This document shows, piece after piece, positions 45,532 through 57,110 of a DNA stretch of 62,000 nt. The stretch spans positions 624,970 to 686,969 of the forward strand of contig NMRA01000014.1 of assembly GCA_002633005.1 (NCBI GenBank), read 5' to 3'. The position numbers were made by a program, and so were the translations under genes. The DNA is from Phoronis australis. Taxonomy: Eukaryota > Phoronida > Phoronidae. The notes under the pieces are model-generated. The model did no database searches. It was not told where the DNA came from and worked only from the letters and a program-made list of their open reading frames with translations. How positions within the stretch are numbered: the stretch's first letter is position 1; every line of letters begins with the position of its first letter.

Positions 45532-47965
45532 GTAAGCCTACTACTTAATCCTCCTTTCACAAATCTAGTTTTGTTTTCTCAGTTTTGATGAAAACTATCT
45601 GGAAAACATTTTGACGAAAATTGTTCGCTAAATTTCTTCCATAGGTAGTGACTCATGAACTCCTGTCCTTACCAGGAACTTCCGCCATAGTCTAGTGAGC
45701 GAATTAACCAAATTACTCTTCCCTGGCCCTGATCAGACGTTTGGTCTCAGCAGAATGCGCACATTTGGCCAGCCTTTGGACCAGTAATTTCAACAAATTC
45801 ACATTTCCGTATAAATAAATAGAACGCTGGTAAAACCTTTAACATCAATTAAGATTACATTAATACTTCGGAAATAACCACATGGACTAGTCAAAATCCA
45901 TCTCGCAATTCAACAGCATGTTACACACTCATTTCATGTCGAATATATGCAGCACAAAATCTCTCAACTGCGGTCTATGAAAATGCAACCAACTTCTTTC
46001 AAAACATGGAACAGGAAATTACACCAGAATGGTGTGAAGTTTTTTTTATACTTCAATGTTAATTTTTTGTAAGCGGACTAATGGTTTTTGAATTTCCGCC
46101 TTAAGTCCTAACATTTCCAAACTTAAGCCTTTCAAACGAACGTTTATAACGAACACAAAATCCTCCAACCGGTTTTGTAAAGTCCTATGTCACCTGTAGG
46201 GTACATAATGAACCAATCCCACCCCTAATGTAACATACGTGTGCCGTGCATACAGGATACTAAGTATTGCCCTCCTGAAATATTACCGTATTCGCCATAA
46301 TAAGCGGCCAGGGCGCTTAGAAAAATCCGCTTCAGGAAGGGGGCGCATATTATAGCCCAAAAGTGGTTGAAACCCGGCCTCCGAAACAGGTGAAATCGTA
46401 AGCAAGAATTCATCAAATTCACGCTCTGTGACCCATCTGTAACCTATGACAGAGTTTCTACAAAACTGTAGTGCATTGCTATCAAACTTTGTTGTTAGCT
46501 TACGAGCATTTTTCAGAAAATCCCACTGCCAAAAATTGCCTCAGCTTGGTTTAACTATATATCAATAAACCATAAAAATAGTTCCAAGTTATCAGTGCAA
46601 TGTACCCATATGCGCTGCCTGCGCATGTCTGCTAAAATGTGTACCATGCAGCTCCTGATTTAAACAAAGGCCTCGTTTTTTTTAAAGTGTAAGTGTACCT
46701 CGAATTGAAACTCCAATGTTCTGTTTTGTGATCAATTAAGTTTAGTTCATGCGTCAACTTGTCAATACTGGTGCTAGAAGTCTGCTAACGGCCGACATTC
46801 AAGGGGGGTAGATGTTTTTCGAAGCACTTTTAAGCAATCTATTCTCTAAACCGAGGGATTGTACTATTCACAAAGTGAGTCTGGAAGGGTGTAGAGAAGG
46901 GGTACATAAGATAAAGCAAACACTTTGATCAACCTCCCCTCTTTCCCCAGACCTTTATTTACCCAATCGAGACCATACCACCAATAATACAAAAGCTAAG
47001 ATAGCCGGTCATCTGAGATATAAATTGATCAACATTTGTTATTGTTCCCACTAATGTGCCTTTGACTGTACCCCTTTGCCCTGGGGAGGTGCCATTCGCA
47101 TCATATAGTCATGCAATGATTTGACAACTCCAACTTGAGAACCAGCTTTTTCCACTGAATAACACGCTCAAATTGATTTCCTCCCACTCCCACTCATGGT
47201 ACTGTATGATCTCATTTTATTGATAACAAGCTTCGGTCTACCAACACTACCCAAGTTTGCTTGCATTCAACCTGAGGCTGTCATCGCTCATACATTGCTT
47301 TGTATTGAAAAGGACTAGTAAAGTGTTAAGTCCCTGGTGATAGACGATGACTTTCTTGTGGCAATGAAATTCCACGAATATTTTTGCGATTCAAGTCAAA
47401 GTTTGAAAACTGCCAAAAAGTAGAAATCCAACCCACGACTATCGAGTGACAAGCAGGATCTATCCAACCACAGTAACAACACCCAGTCATAACAGTGATA
47501 CAGCAAGACAACATTGCAGGTTTTACTCGACTCCAGCAAAGGTTTAATATAAAATCCAGTAGGAGTTTTCCCCAGCTAACGGTTTCATTTGATTCTAAAC
47601 CGGAACAATATCGTCATCAAACTGTTCAAGAAACGAAAAAAATACTTAACGAACTTCTTTCCTTCGAAGCAGTGCCGGACACAGCTGACTATTTGTCTCG
47701 AATTGCGAAAAGGTCAAACCGCACAGCATCATGGGTAACATTAGTTTATTTCGATCAAGCAGATTTTAAGAAAACAAAAAGAAAAAAATACAAGAAAATT
47801 ATGCACAACCAATAAGTAGATCGAACTCATACTTACGGAAAGTTCTACTTAGGTATCAGAGTTGTATGGTTTTTATGCAGAGCCATGGTGTTTTAAAACG
47901 GATCGTATGACTTTAATGCTGTCCTGTGATTACATGTACGTAAGCAATGACGCAGTGACATTACT
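45532..47965. other. Region without recognised gene
   Basis: A plus frame at 47495-47815 may be the decayed 5' part of the LINE but carries no motif. Confidence 0.5.
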
Positions 47966-49740
47966 GTGCAAGGAAATCAGAAAACTATATCCAAGGCAAA
48001 GCCTAATAATGCGATGGGTATTGACCATACCCCCAATGAATTTCTTAAACACCCCACGGCAGTGGTGATCTATATGAAACATTTCAAACTATTTTGTTTC
48101 ACGTTGAATTCCAATGTAATATTTTCCTATTCCAAAAATTTGCACAAGGGTCCTCGTGTTCCATTAATTTACAGGGAAATCAATCTACTTCACTGTGTCT
48201 ATGAAATTTATAGTGGTTTTTTGACTGGTAGGATACTCTAATCTCTTATGTTGAAACGTATATTCTGCTTGCTGAGGAGCAAACACGTTTTCGACAATTT
48301 AGTTCATGCATCGACCATGCTTTTTCATTGGAGTCTAGCTACATGTATAATACAAAACAGAAAATTAAAGAAAATCTTCGTGCATCTGTAACATTTAGTG
48401 ATACGGATATGGCATTCGACCCTGGAGATAGTAATTGATCATTCTATAAACGTTTATTAAATAAAATCGATGGTCACATACGTACAGTGTATGGTATAAT
48501 GCCATAAAATCTATTTATTCCGACCCTGTGGCTCATGGAGATTTTTAGAAATTGTTCTAATGATTGGTTCCCAAGAAGTTTTGCTGTATATGCCACTGTG
48601 ATCCGCTACCACCAGGGCCCGGTCTCCAATCTCCGTACTCAGACTCATACTCATACTCGAGATTTCNGGATCCCTATAAAATATAATGCAATTAGTTCCT
48701 TGTTGTATGCTGACGACATTGGCTTACTACTTTCACACAATCGCGAAATTCAGGTCATATTGGATCATCTGCATAGTGCATACATGTACTTGGTGTAAGT
48801 AATGGAGGATGCAGCTAAGTATGAGTATAACTGAAGTGCATTTTCGTAAGCCCGGGTGGAAATAACCAAATCCGACTTCAATTATTCAAATAACTCGGTC
48901 ACTTTTGTATGTCAGTATTAACATTTAGTGAGTGTTCTTTTCGATGAACGTTTGTAATTTAAAAAGCTGCTGTCGCACTCGCAGCATCAGGTGGTCGTAC
49001 AGTTGCTGCTTGAGTCTCTAAATTCAAGATCATGCGTGACGTTGTGTCCAAGACATACACCAAATTATCAGATACGTGTATAGCCCCGATAGTTAATTAT
49101 TGTGCGGGTGTTTGGTAAGCAGGGCTTTTTCCTCAATGTTGTTCAACCCAAAATCGTACGATTGTTTACTTTCTTGGGATTCACAATTGTATTCCAATCG
49201 CAGAGAAAAAGGGGGATATGGGGTGGATACCTAGTACATTTCGCCAGGAATTGCAATAATGGAATAGTCTTACAGTACTTGCTTGTCTGATAACCTCATC
49301 ACAAAACAAGTGAATTACTGGGATCTCATGTGCAGAGAGGACAGTTGGTCAAAAGTTGTTTTTCAAATTTTGCTGGGATTGAAGCATTCATTCTGTCACC
49401 TTGTGTTCTAAAAAATCCGAAAGTGAAACTGGTGGATCCTTTGGAGTCTGAATGGAGGGCTGAAATTTTTAGCAAACCCTAGTTTAGAAGGTATTAATTC
49501 TTCAAAATTAACTACTAAACAAAATTTTATTAGAAAATTCGCATTTTTAGATCAAAGAAGTTCCTGCTTTTTTCAATTTAAATGTAGAGGCTTATTGGTG
49601 AAACAAGAGACTGGCATTTTTAGTATTTTGCAACTGTTCAGGATCGTCTGTCTGATTCCTGTAGTCACCACATACCCATGTTAAAAGGATGAAATGCATT
49701 TTCTCACATGAACTTGAATGTGTTACGACACGAGTGGTTG
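47966..49740 (+). pseudogene. LINE (non-LTR retrotransposon) ORF2 remnant
   Basis: Frames on the plus strand follow the order of a LINE reverse transcriptase: PNNAMGIDHTPNEFLK, YREINLLHCVYEIYSG, EEQTRFR, MAFDPGD, the active site LLYADDIGLL (YADD at 48706-48717, intact), HFRKPG-like text, TKLSDTCIAPIVNYCAGVW near 49100, and KDEMHFL at 49685-49705, the block after the cysteine motif near the C-terminus. Stops and frameshifts separate them. No endonuclease domain or poly-A end was seen, so it is truncated at both ends. Clade not determined. Confidence 0.75.
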
Positions 49741-50867
49741 ATAACAGCGAGTATTGTTTTGATATTACACGGGCGAATCACGAAGTAGTGCAAAGTAAAC
49801 ATGCACACTCTTACATACTATCGTCTGGCAAAAACAAAGACCGAGAATCAAACATTGCAGGAATTCAACGTAGGTGACAAGGTTATGACTGACAAATCGG
49901 GTGTATGTACATGTACTCCCAATCGAAAGAACATACAGCACACATCACGAATTTTTGGCCGACCGGTCGGAAATTGGTTGACGACCGGCCGTCGACCGGT
50001 CGTCTAGCCGACCAGCAGCCGACCAACAACGGTCGGCTAGGAGCCGTCTGCTGAGTCGCCTCTGTGGTCGGCACTTGGGTAGGCTAAATGGTCGCCTAGC
50101 GTAGACGACCAATTCGGATTAAGCGTGTCCTTGGTCGGCAATTACCATTTTATGACTTAGCGGGTGAACTTTGGCCAAACAAACATTGAACAGTTCGCTG
50201 TTCGTTCAGCAGCGGCAACTCCGGTCTTGACATCGGTTTATCAACTTATGTTCAACTATTGAAAGGTGTTAAAATCGACTCAACCTACAAATATGTGACA
50301 TTACACCAACGTAAATTTTATGTTGAATTACTGACGGCGTGATAAAATCAAACGTTAAGTGATACCGCGGAAGCATAATTTCTGTCTCTTAGTATGATAC
50401 TTTTTATACAGTATATTATGCATAAAAACAAGAAAGAAATTTGAAATTTTACAGTAAAATTGCCAAATTTCAGAATACAACGCTGGCTGTTTTACGACCT
50501 CAAGTGTTATCTGTAACATTTTTGATGAAAAATGTTAGAATTATGTAACGATTTATTATAAATCGATGATTAAATTTATGAACAAATGTGTTAATTAACA
50601 TCAGTTAACTATTTTGAAAGTCACAAATATTTTAGAACAGGACTTGTTATTGTAAACAACTTGTTGTGATAAACTGTAGTATTGCGCAATTTCTTCAGAA
50701 AAGCTTTAGTTCTGTTAAGTTCTCAGTGCAGTTCTGACAAACAGGATATGGTCATCAAAACATGTTTTGGAGTGGTCAACTTTAGGTGGGTTGATTCTAA
50801 GAAACACCCACACTGATGTACTTATGCCTTGACCAGTGTCCATGTGATGTTTAGTCATATTTTAGAG

Positions 50868-50875
50868 TATAAATA
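50868..50875 (+). promoter_or_regulatory. TATA box in solo LTR
   Basis: GAGTATAAATATTT in the middle of the LTR, a likely start of the U3/R promoter. Confidence 0.55.
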
Positions 50876-51384
50876 TTTCTGGAGCAAACAGAAGCGTCAT
50901 TCTCAAAAGAAAGTTAGGAGACAAGGAAGCTCAGTAACTTTGGAGAACCAAGTATTTTAGGCAGATCACCGAGTCTGTAGAGTTTCAAGGAGTGTGTTCA
51001 GTCATTGACAAGGATCATACTGATACACAAAACAAGAATTGGATGTTCATGCGTGGATAAGATCAAAGGGAGCAATTTCTGTAAGTCTCATTAGAGTTTA
51101 TGAACTATGAAATGTTCTAAGATATAATACGTTTTAAGGTAAATGTTGGTTTAGTAAAATGTGATTTAAAGTTCATATACCGATTCACTTAGATTTGAGT
51201 AATTTTGACTTGTTTCTTAGAGTGACTATTGTTAACAGTTTAATTTAGATTCGGTTTTATATAATATTGTCATGTATTTAGAGTATTTTGTGTATTTTCA
51301 TAGATTTACAGTTCTCACACGGTTCTCACATAGTTCTCACACGGATCTCACAAGGATTCACTGAGGTTCCAAGTGGAATTAGTA

Positions 51385-51390
51385 AATAAA
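51385..51390 (+). promoter_or_regulatory. Polyadenylation signal in solo LTR
   Basis: AATAAA about 55 bases before the LTR end, preceded by four near-copies of TTCTCACACGG (51312-51355). Confidence 0.5.
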
Positions 51391-52315
51391 ATCATCTCGT
51401 CAAACTCAGACTTTGATTTTGTCTGTCCAACGCAGAACATTACATTATCATGCCGCGGAATGCTTAACAAGCAGCACTTATTCGCGCTCATCTGTTATTG
51501 CTCTTGATCATCACTTCATCACGCTGTATAATGCGCTTCACCACAGATAATTTTTGTTTATTTTTGTATAATTTCTTAATATGTTAGTACAGCATTAGAA
51601 CAACAGTTAATTTTAAGAACAACATAAACAATGGTTTTAACATAGCGCTGACTCGGAGATTAAGATCATGGGCGCATGAAAACGGAAGAATGCGATCGCT
51701 TATATTTTCATCCATGATCCATCATTATCTTGAATTTGTTGTCACATTTGGAGTAAAAAATTGTTTCGAAGCTCGAACCTTCCTATCTAGCCAGCTAGCT
51801 CTAAGAAGACTATAGTCAAAATACAACAAGATGCCACTGTGTAGTGAGCACTCAGACATACATCGAAATTGCACACAGCCCGAATAGTTACGCTCATCAC
51901 CTCGCCGTGAAGCTTGCATCAACATGAGCTAATAACCGGCGGGGTTGCATGCAAAATCACTTAACATTCACCTTGGCCTTTACTGCCGTTTAAGCGAAAA
52001 ATATCCGACGTCATTTCCGTGCGTAATTCTCTGCATTGGTAACGAAGAATGTATGTCGTCGTTTTGAAAGTAGTACATTCGTGACACGCGCCACTTTCAG
52101 AAGTTTTTCGACATCTCCCATTAGATGATGACAACATCGTAGCAAAACTTGTTCTAAAATTCGGTTTACAGATATCAAATTCCATAAACACATAATGAAA
52201 GGAAACCAATTCTGATCATTTGTTGTGACGTTTACGCAACCTCGAGGGAGAACGTTTGATTGAAGAATCTGGGAAAAAGAAACTGGCTAATAAGTGACGC
52301 AATATTTCATTGCGC

Positions 52316-52563
52316 NNNNNNNNNNNNNNNNNNNNNNNNNNNNNNNNNNNNNNNNNNNNNNNNNNNNNNNNNNNNNNNNNNNNNNNNNNNNNNNNNNNNN
52401 NNNNNNNNNNNNNNNNNNNNNNNNNNNNNNNNNNNNNNNNNNNNNNNNNNNNNNNNNNNNNNNNNNNNNNNNNNNNNNNNNNNNNNNNNNNNNNNNNNNN
52501 NNNNNNNNNNNNNNNNNNNNNNNNNNNNNNNNNNNNNNNNNNNNNNNNNNNNNNNNNNNNNNN
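52316..52563. other. Assembly gap (N)
   Basis: 248 unknown bases. The gap begins exactly where the second copy of the element has two overlapping hairpins (61937-61971), which may explain the sequencing failure. Protein frames spanning it are meaningless. Confidence 1.
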
Positions 52564-53367
52564 TTGGTTGTAGCCTCAACAGTGGCTATTCCGTGTTTGA
52601 TGTCACTGTCCAAGTTCGTGGAAATCGTAACCCTATGATGAAGTTAGAGTCATCGAAGTCCGTGGGCTTAGGGCATTCTGGACCGTGAAGTTTGCTTCTG
52701 TACGGCAAGGGTTAATCATATGAAAATAAAAACCCCGGAATGAGAGCTCTTCGCGGCGTAACAACTCAATCACTATCCCATCATCATGAGTACCGTGGAG
52801 AATTTTAAAAACGCAAAAAGATGCAGTACTGCGTATCACAAAAAAAAACAATTGTGGGCGAAGAGTGTCAAAAATAGCTGCGTTTACAAAATGACTACAG
52901 AGTTGTATTGACCAGGAAGCAGCCAATCTAATGCAGCTTGTTAACGTCACGATTGAAATTAAAGAAAACATTCACGTCTTTTGACCAAAACTTGTAGCAC
53001 TGTCCATAATCCAATAATATTACCGCTGGCCTTCAACCTTGGAATTATTGGTGTTACACAACCGATGTAAACTCATGCAACGGAGACAGTGGAACTAGGT
53101 TAATTTATTTGACCCTGTGCTAAGACGAATAGGCATCGACACGCAAATTGGTATCAGCCTGACAACCTATTACGCAACTGCTACTGTAGCCTAAAAATAG
53201 CAGCCGACCAGTTGGTCGGCTGATGGCCGGTCAGCTGAAGGGTCAGCTGGGGAGTCGCCTGATGAGTCGGCACTGCGGGCGGCTGCCGGTCGGCTAATTT
53301 TTAGCCGACCGGTCGTCCGTCGACCAATTTCCGACCGGTCGGCCAAAAATTCGTGATGTGTGCTGTA

Positions 53368-54020
53368 CGTGTACAAATAACTTTTTAAATGGACATCTAG
53401 AACATCCAATCAGTGAAAAATTACTCTATCCTCAATTATTTTCAGCACCGTATCATTTCTAATATTTTAACCTCCACTTCTCTAGGCTGATCTCCAAAGA
53501 GGGTTATTTGCAAAAAGTCACTTTTGCCTGGCCCTCCTTAGGTGAGCTAGGTATTCAAAATCAGAATGTTTTCTAGATGACTTCCTTCACTGTGAGTAAA
53601 TAAGTTGTCAGCTTTCTATATAACTCACTTCCCAGGGAAAAACGTTGTTGTTTAAAATTCAGTTAATAGTGATTCAGAAGGTATAGCTGTGATGTTTTTT
53701 TTCTGTCAGCATTGCATTGAATTCTGTGTGTTCTAATTGGAAATGGTGACTACTGTAAAAGTCCAAGTTGTGACTGTGTAGCAATTGCTACGGGTCACTA
53801 AAATTAATGACTATTGATTGATTGAAACATACTAAATGTATCTTTTACGTACCTGGGGTATTTTCTTAGCCTCACCATACAAGTAGCATGTAAACGGCAT
53901 CTGTGCTACTAGTATAACAGGAGTACTCCTAATGGCTGCGTTCTTCTGGTGAAATATTTTATAATGTGATCGGAGCCATCACTATGAGGACAGCCGCAGG
54001 CCCACACAGCCAATCATTGT
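53368..54020. other. Region without recognised gene
   Basis: Non-coding AT-rich sequence between two repeats. Confidence 0.55.
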
Positions 54021-54668
54021 AATTGACGTATCGCAAGCTTTACCCCCTTTACAAAAAGTCACGTGACACCCGACAAAAAACAAACAAGATGTTAGAGGCA
54101 AATGCACAGTGGCTAAACGACATCCCTGGTGGAATCGATGAGTGTTTTTGAACTATCCGAAAACGCTTCGACAAAGACATTAAGCGATGCATTTAAGCAG
54201 AGAATCCTACGTCCATAACGTGGGAATTTGAAGAGATTGCGATAAAAAAAAAATGTTCGAAGAAAAGTGTTTCGGTGCCAGCGAAAACCTGAAGAACCCC
54301 ACACGTGGTTCAACTTCAACTGACAAATGACAAGGCCACAGATGTGATATGTTAATGTAGAGCTGGGTGTGTACTTAAAAGTCTAATTATTTGTACGATG
54401 GCGTATATGTCAGCATCTTTCGAAAAAAAATCAGTGAAGATTCAGCGATATCTATATTCTGTCGTCTGCCAAAATCCGCCACATAAAAAGAAGGTCACAG
54501 CTGCAAGTGGGACTCCCCGAGAAAAGTAGGTCCAGTCGATAGCACTGTCTACGCTTTTGTAATCTTCTAACAAGATATTTTGATTAAAAATTCAAGTACA
54601 CAATCATCTTGTCCAAGGCAAGCAGTTAGCTCCGGTAGGTACAGGGATGTGTCCAAGTCAAATTAATG
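54021..54668 (-). repeat. 0.65-kb dispersed repeat, inverted copy
   Basis: Reverse-complement partner of 32632-33322. On the plus strand an ATG at 54089 begins a frame with LNDIPGGIDECF, TIRKRFDKDIKRC and WEFEEIA, interrupted by stops at 54149 and 54194. The shared peptide is legible in both copies. The sequence to the right (54669-55161) has no recognised gene. Confidence 0.72.
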
Positions 54669-55428
54669 CACGTACAATATTGCATCAATAGGGCATTTAA
54701 GTCAGCCATTCTGACGAACTTCGCATTTTTGTAGTTTCGCTGCACAAAGGTAGCTTGCAGTTACTTTTAAACGTAGCACGGTCATTAAACTGTGGTGTGG
54801 ATACAAAAAAATGACATGTCTAGTATATTGGAAAAAATGGCTATTTACAAAAATAACTCAAATTCCTGTTCAATGCTTCATAAATCTAAATAGGTTTTAA
54901 GATACAGTTGTAAGCCTACACTATAGCCACCAAACCGAACTAGTGTGTATCTTGGAACAAATGTATTTGTGTTTAACCTTCCAGTAATCAAGCAACATTG
55001 CCAAGTACGTGGCCGTTCGCACAGTTTGATACATAGTTTAATCTTTTGGACATCACTTTTCGGCTTAGATGCCCAAAAATGGCGGGATATTCTTGTCGAG
55101 TTGCATGATGGCTGTAAGAATAAAACAGGCCATATGAACAACGTATCACCATTCTCATCTCTTAAAGGAGAAGCATCCTTTTTTCATGTCATTTTCAGCA
55201 AAACTAATATTCTTTAATTATCCCAGACATATTTTTCACTTCTTTACTGCTTTTTTAATTTAATTAACTACTCGTCGTCTACTCCGGAAGTGACGATTGG
55301 GGAGGCAAGAATTTCGCGCCAATTTCTTTTCATGTAGTCTGACTGTGAGAGCAGTCGAGTGAGCCATTGTTCTACCTTGGTTGTGATAAGTTCGGTTGTC
55401 GTTTGCTTTTGCTTACGAGTCAGTCAAC

Positions 55429-55551
55429 ATGCCACGTTGTTGCTGCGTACTGGGTTGTACTCGTTACCGTCTCACGTACAGAGGAAGAACTGTCCCACTT
55501 GCCCGACTGTCCCGCGACACACTCCCACTGGAGGGTGATCTGAGCCCCTAA
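55429..55551 (+). pseudogene. Duplicated THAP N-terminus on the left arm
   Basis: The ATG at 55429 starts MPRCCCVLGCTRYRLTY, the same N-terminus as the THAP gene on the right arm (ATG at 56235, MPRCCCVPGCTHYRLT). After 16 to 17 residues it runs into sequence antisense to the THAP gene and stops at 55551. It is a by-product of the palindromic structure. Confidence 0.65.
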
Positions 55552-56235
55552 ACTGCTTACATCCCGCCATATGACTCCCTCGCCACACACCTGGCACCTT
55601 CCAAATAGCTCCAATACAAGTTCACAATAAACTTATCAAACTTAGGCTCACCGATCTGTTCATTGGATGACGAACAGTCCTTTTCACTGGGTATCGAACT
55701 TGGCCTGTATTCGTTTCCACTACTCAACATCGCTGCAGGGCTGCTTACAGGCTCTGGGCTAGAGACAACAGCACAGGGCGAATCACTGCTGGTTCACTGA
55801 ATTGAAAGCAATGGGGTACGTTCGAAGGCACGGGTGACAGTAGATGAAGTGCCTACAGTCACTGTATATAGTGGCCACAGCTCGCGAGGCTTCTCGCTTC
55901 AAAAATGCACTTCTCGGGGTTGGCGACGGGACAATGCCGGGAATCAACAGTGACGGTATGGTACCCTTCTTCAGGCGTTGTTTCGCAGGGGCCTTCATCA
56001 ATTCAGCGTACATACATCTGTCATAACCTGACGGCAGAAAATGCTTGCCACATACTCGTTTTACCTCCATTGCTCTGTACGTTGCGTGGACAGGTAGCGC
56101 TGCGTTTTTCGCCTGAACGAGCTAGCCAAGTACGGCGAAGTGTGCCATCCTTCGGAAAGCGACGCAAGGTACCCCCGACAAAGCGCGTGTGAGACGATAA
56201 TGAGTACATCCCGGCACGCAGCAACAGCGTGGCAT
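55480..56235 (-). pseudogene. THAP-domain protein, copy 2, frameshifted
   Basis: The minus strand begins at the ATG 56235 with an intact CCCVPGC, then breaks into several frames: RRFPKDGTLRRTWLA, CGKHFLPSG, TIPSLLIPG (the AVPTIF-like end), and CQVCGEG ... WECVAGQSGKW near 55500-55610. These are the same blocks as in copy 1, including the second cysteine motif, which supports that motif being a genuine domain of the family. Multiple indels make it a pseudogene. Confidence 0.75.
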
Positions 56236-56513
56236 GTTGACTGACTTGTAAACAAAAGCAAACGACGACCGAACTTATCACAAACGAGGTAGAACAATGA
56301 ATGACTCGAGAGCTCTCACAGTCAGACTGTACATGTATAATGAAAAGAAATTGGCCCGAAACTCTTGCCTCTCAAAACGTAACTTCCGGAGTAGAGGACG
56401 AGAAATTAATCAAATTACGAAAAGCTGTAATTAAGTGAAAAATATCTCTGGGATAATCAATGAACCTTATTTTTGCTAAAAGTGACATGAAAAAAGGTTG
56501 CCTTTGCCTTTAA

Positions 56514-56930
56514 TTTCTTGAGCTATAGACTAAAATAAGTTTTACACGACAACGTATGCATTGTCGGGTAAAATGACTGCTTGGAAACGCAAAAGAAGGT
56601 GAGTCAAGGATGCTGTGTTTTAATTGGTCACTTAAGCCGTAAAGTCGAAACCCTGGCGACAGGTCAATTGGTTGAGCGGCATCACAAGAAATTAAAATTG
56701 GTAATATTACCAGCAACACACGAAAATTGAATTTACTGATACCTTTACTTGTATATTCCTTCCCTTCGGAACTTACTTGGCATTCGGTAGGTTAGTTTGA
56801 CTTTCTCGGGAAAGTAGTTTTTAGTTGATGTTCTAAAGTGCCAGGATGATTTTTTTGCGTCTTTTGATGCATGCCTTACATGTGATGATGCCGCGCATAT
56901 AAATGATAATGAGATTGTGCAGTCACTTAC
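56514..56930. other. Region without recognised gene
   Basis: Would be intron of the Ig gene (donor side). No second half of the Ig domain was found here. Confidence 0.5.
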
Positions 56931-57110
56931 CTGTTAACGGTACAATCGCTACATCTATCCCAGTGGCTGTTCCGTTGCTTGTTTTATGAGTCCATACAAA
57001 ACTTGGAAGGGGTTTACACTTAAAAGGTGCTAAAGGACATGGAACAATCAGCTCCTTCCCAACTTCGCCACCCACAATCGGAATGTCTTCCAGAACATCA
57101 ACTTCCAACT
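56931..57110 (-). CDS. Ig-like half-domain exon
   Basis: A minus-strand exon with acceptor TTTTGTTTTTAG and donor ACAG|GTAAGTG, 180 bases or 60 codons, phase 1 at both borders. It encodes the first half of an immunoglobulin-type domain: VGGEVGKELIVPCPL (strand-B cysteine) and PSFVWTH (strand-C tryptophan), with an NGT sequon. The second half, with the Y-x-C of strand F, should be in the next exon at lower coordinates but was not found; the palindromic transposon copy lies in that direction. It probably belongs to a cell-surface receptor or adhesion gene running leftward, distinct from the FN3 gene, which runs rightward. Confidence 0.65.

Larger units (their letters stand above)
50512..51444 (+). 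repeat. Solo LTR nested in the TA-flanked element
   Basis: 933 bases, TGTAACATT ... AACATTACA, flanked by a 5-base duplication TTATC (50507-50511 and 51445-51449). The homologous place in the second copy of the host element (near 61085) is an empty site. Inside are a TATA box and a polyadenylation signal, as expected of an LTR. It is left over from recombination between the LTRs of a full element. Confidence 0.88.
49936..53365. mobile_element. TA-flanked DNA element with CCGACCGGTCGG-rich ends, copy 1
   Basis: The 3.4-kb element starts CAGCACACATCACGAATTTT and ends with its inverted copy; each end is next to TA (49934-49935 and 53366-53367). The terminal 150-200 bases are packed with CCGACCGGTCGG, GGTCGGCTA and related palindromic words. 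It contains a nested solo LTR and an assembly gap. Excluding these, about 2.2 kb remains with no recognised ORF, so it is non-autonomous. A second copy begins at 60518 and a fragment at 59712. The superfamily is not identified; TA duplication would fit Tc1/mariner-like elements, but the ends do not resemble any I know. Confidence 0.8.
55166..56509. mobile_element. TTAA-flanked THAP transposon, copy 2 (palindromic derivative)
   Basis: Flanked by TTAA at 55162-55165 and 56510-56513; ends AGGAGAAGCATCC and, inward from the right, AGGCAAAGGCAACC. Unlike copy 1, both ends derive from the THAP-gene end of the element: the inverted arms are over 300 bases (about 55166-55476 and 56185-56509) and each includes the start of the THAP gene. 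The P2X7-like gene is absent. Such a head-to-head structure can arise by template switching during gap repair. It lies between the 0.65-kb repeat and the Ig exon. Confidence 0.82.

Noticed and set aside
46259-46400. MITE-like text (ATTCGCCATAATAAGCGG)
   Set aside because: It resembles a common repeat but no inverted ends or duplication could be fixed.
49801-49935. Gypsy integrase-like tail (FNVGDKVM)
   Set aside because: A single short phrase in a 40-residue frame; too little to support an element.
52260-52688. ORFs spanning the N block
   Set aside because: They are mostly unknown bases and carry no information.
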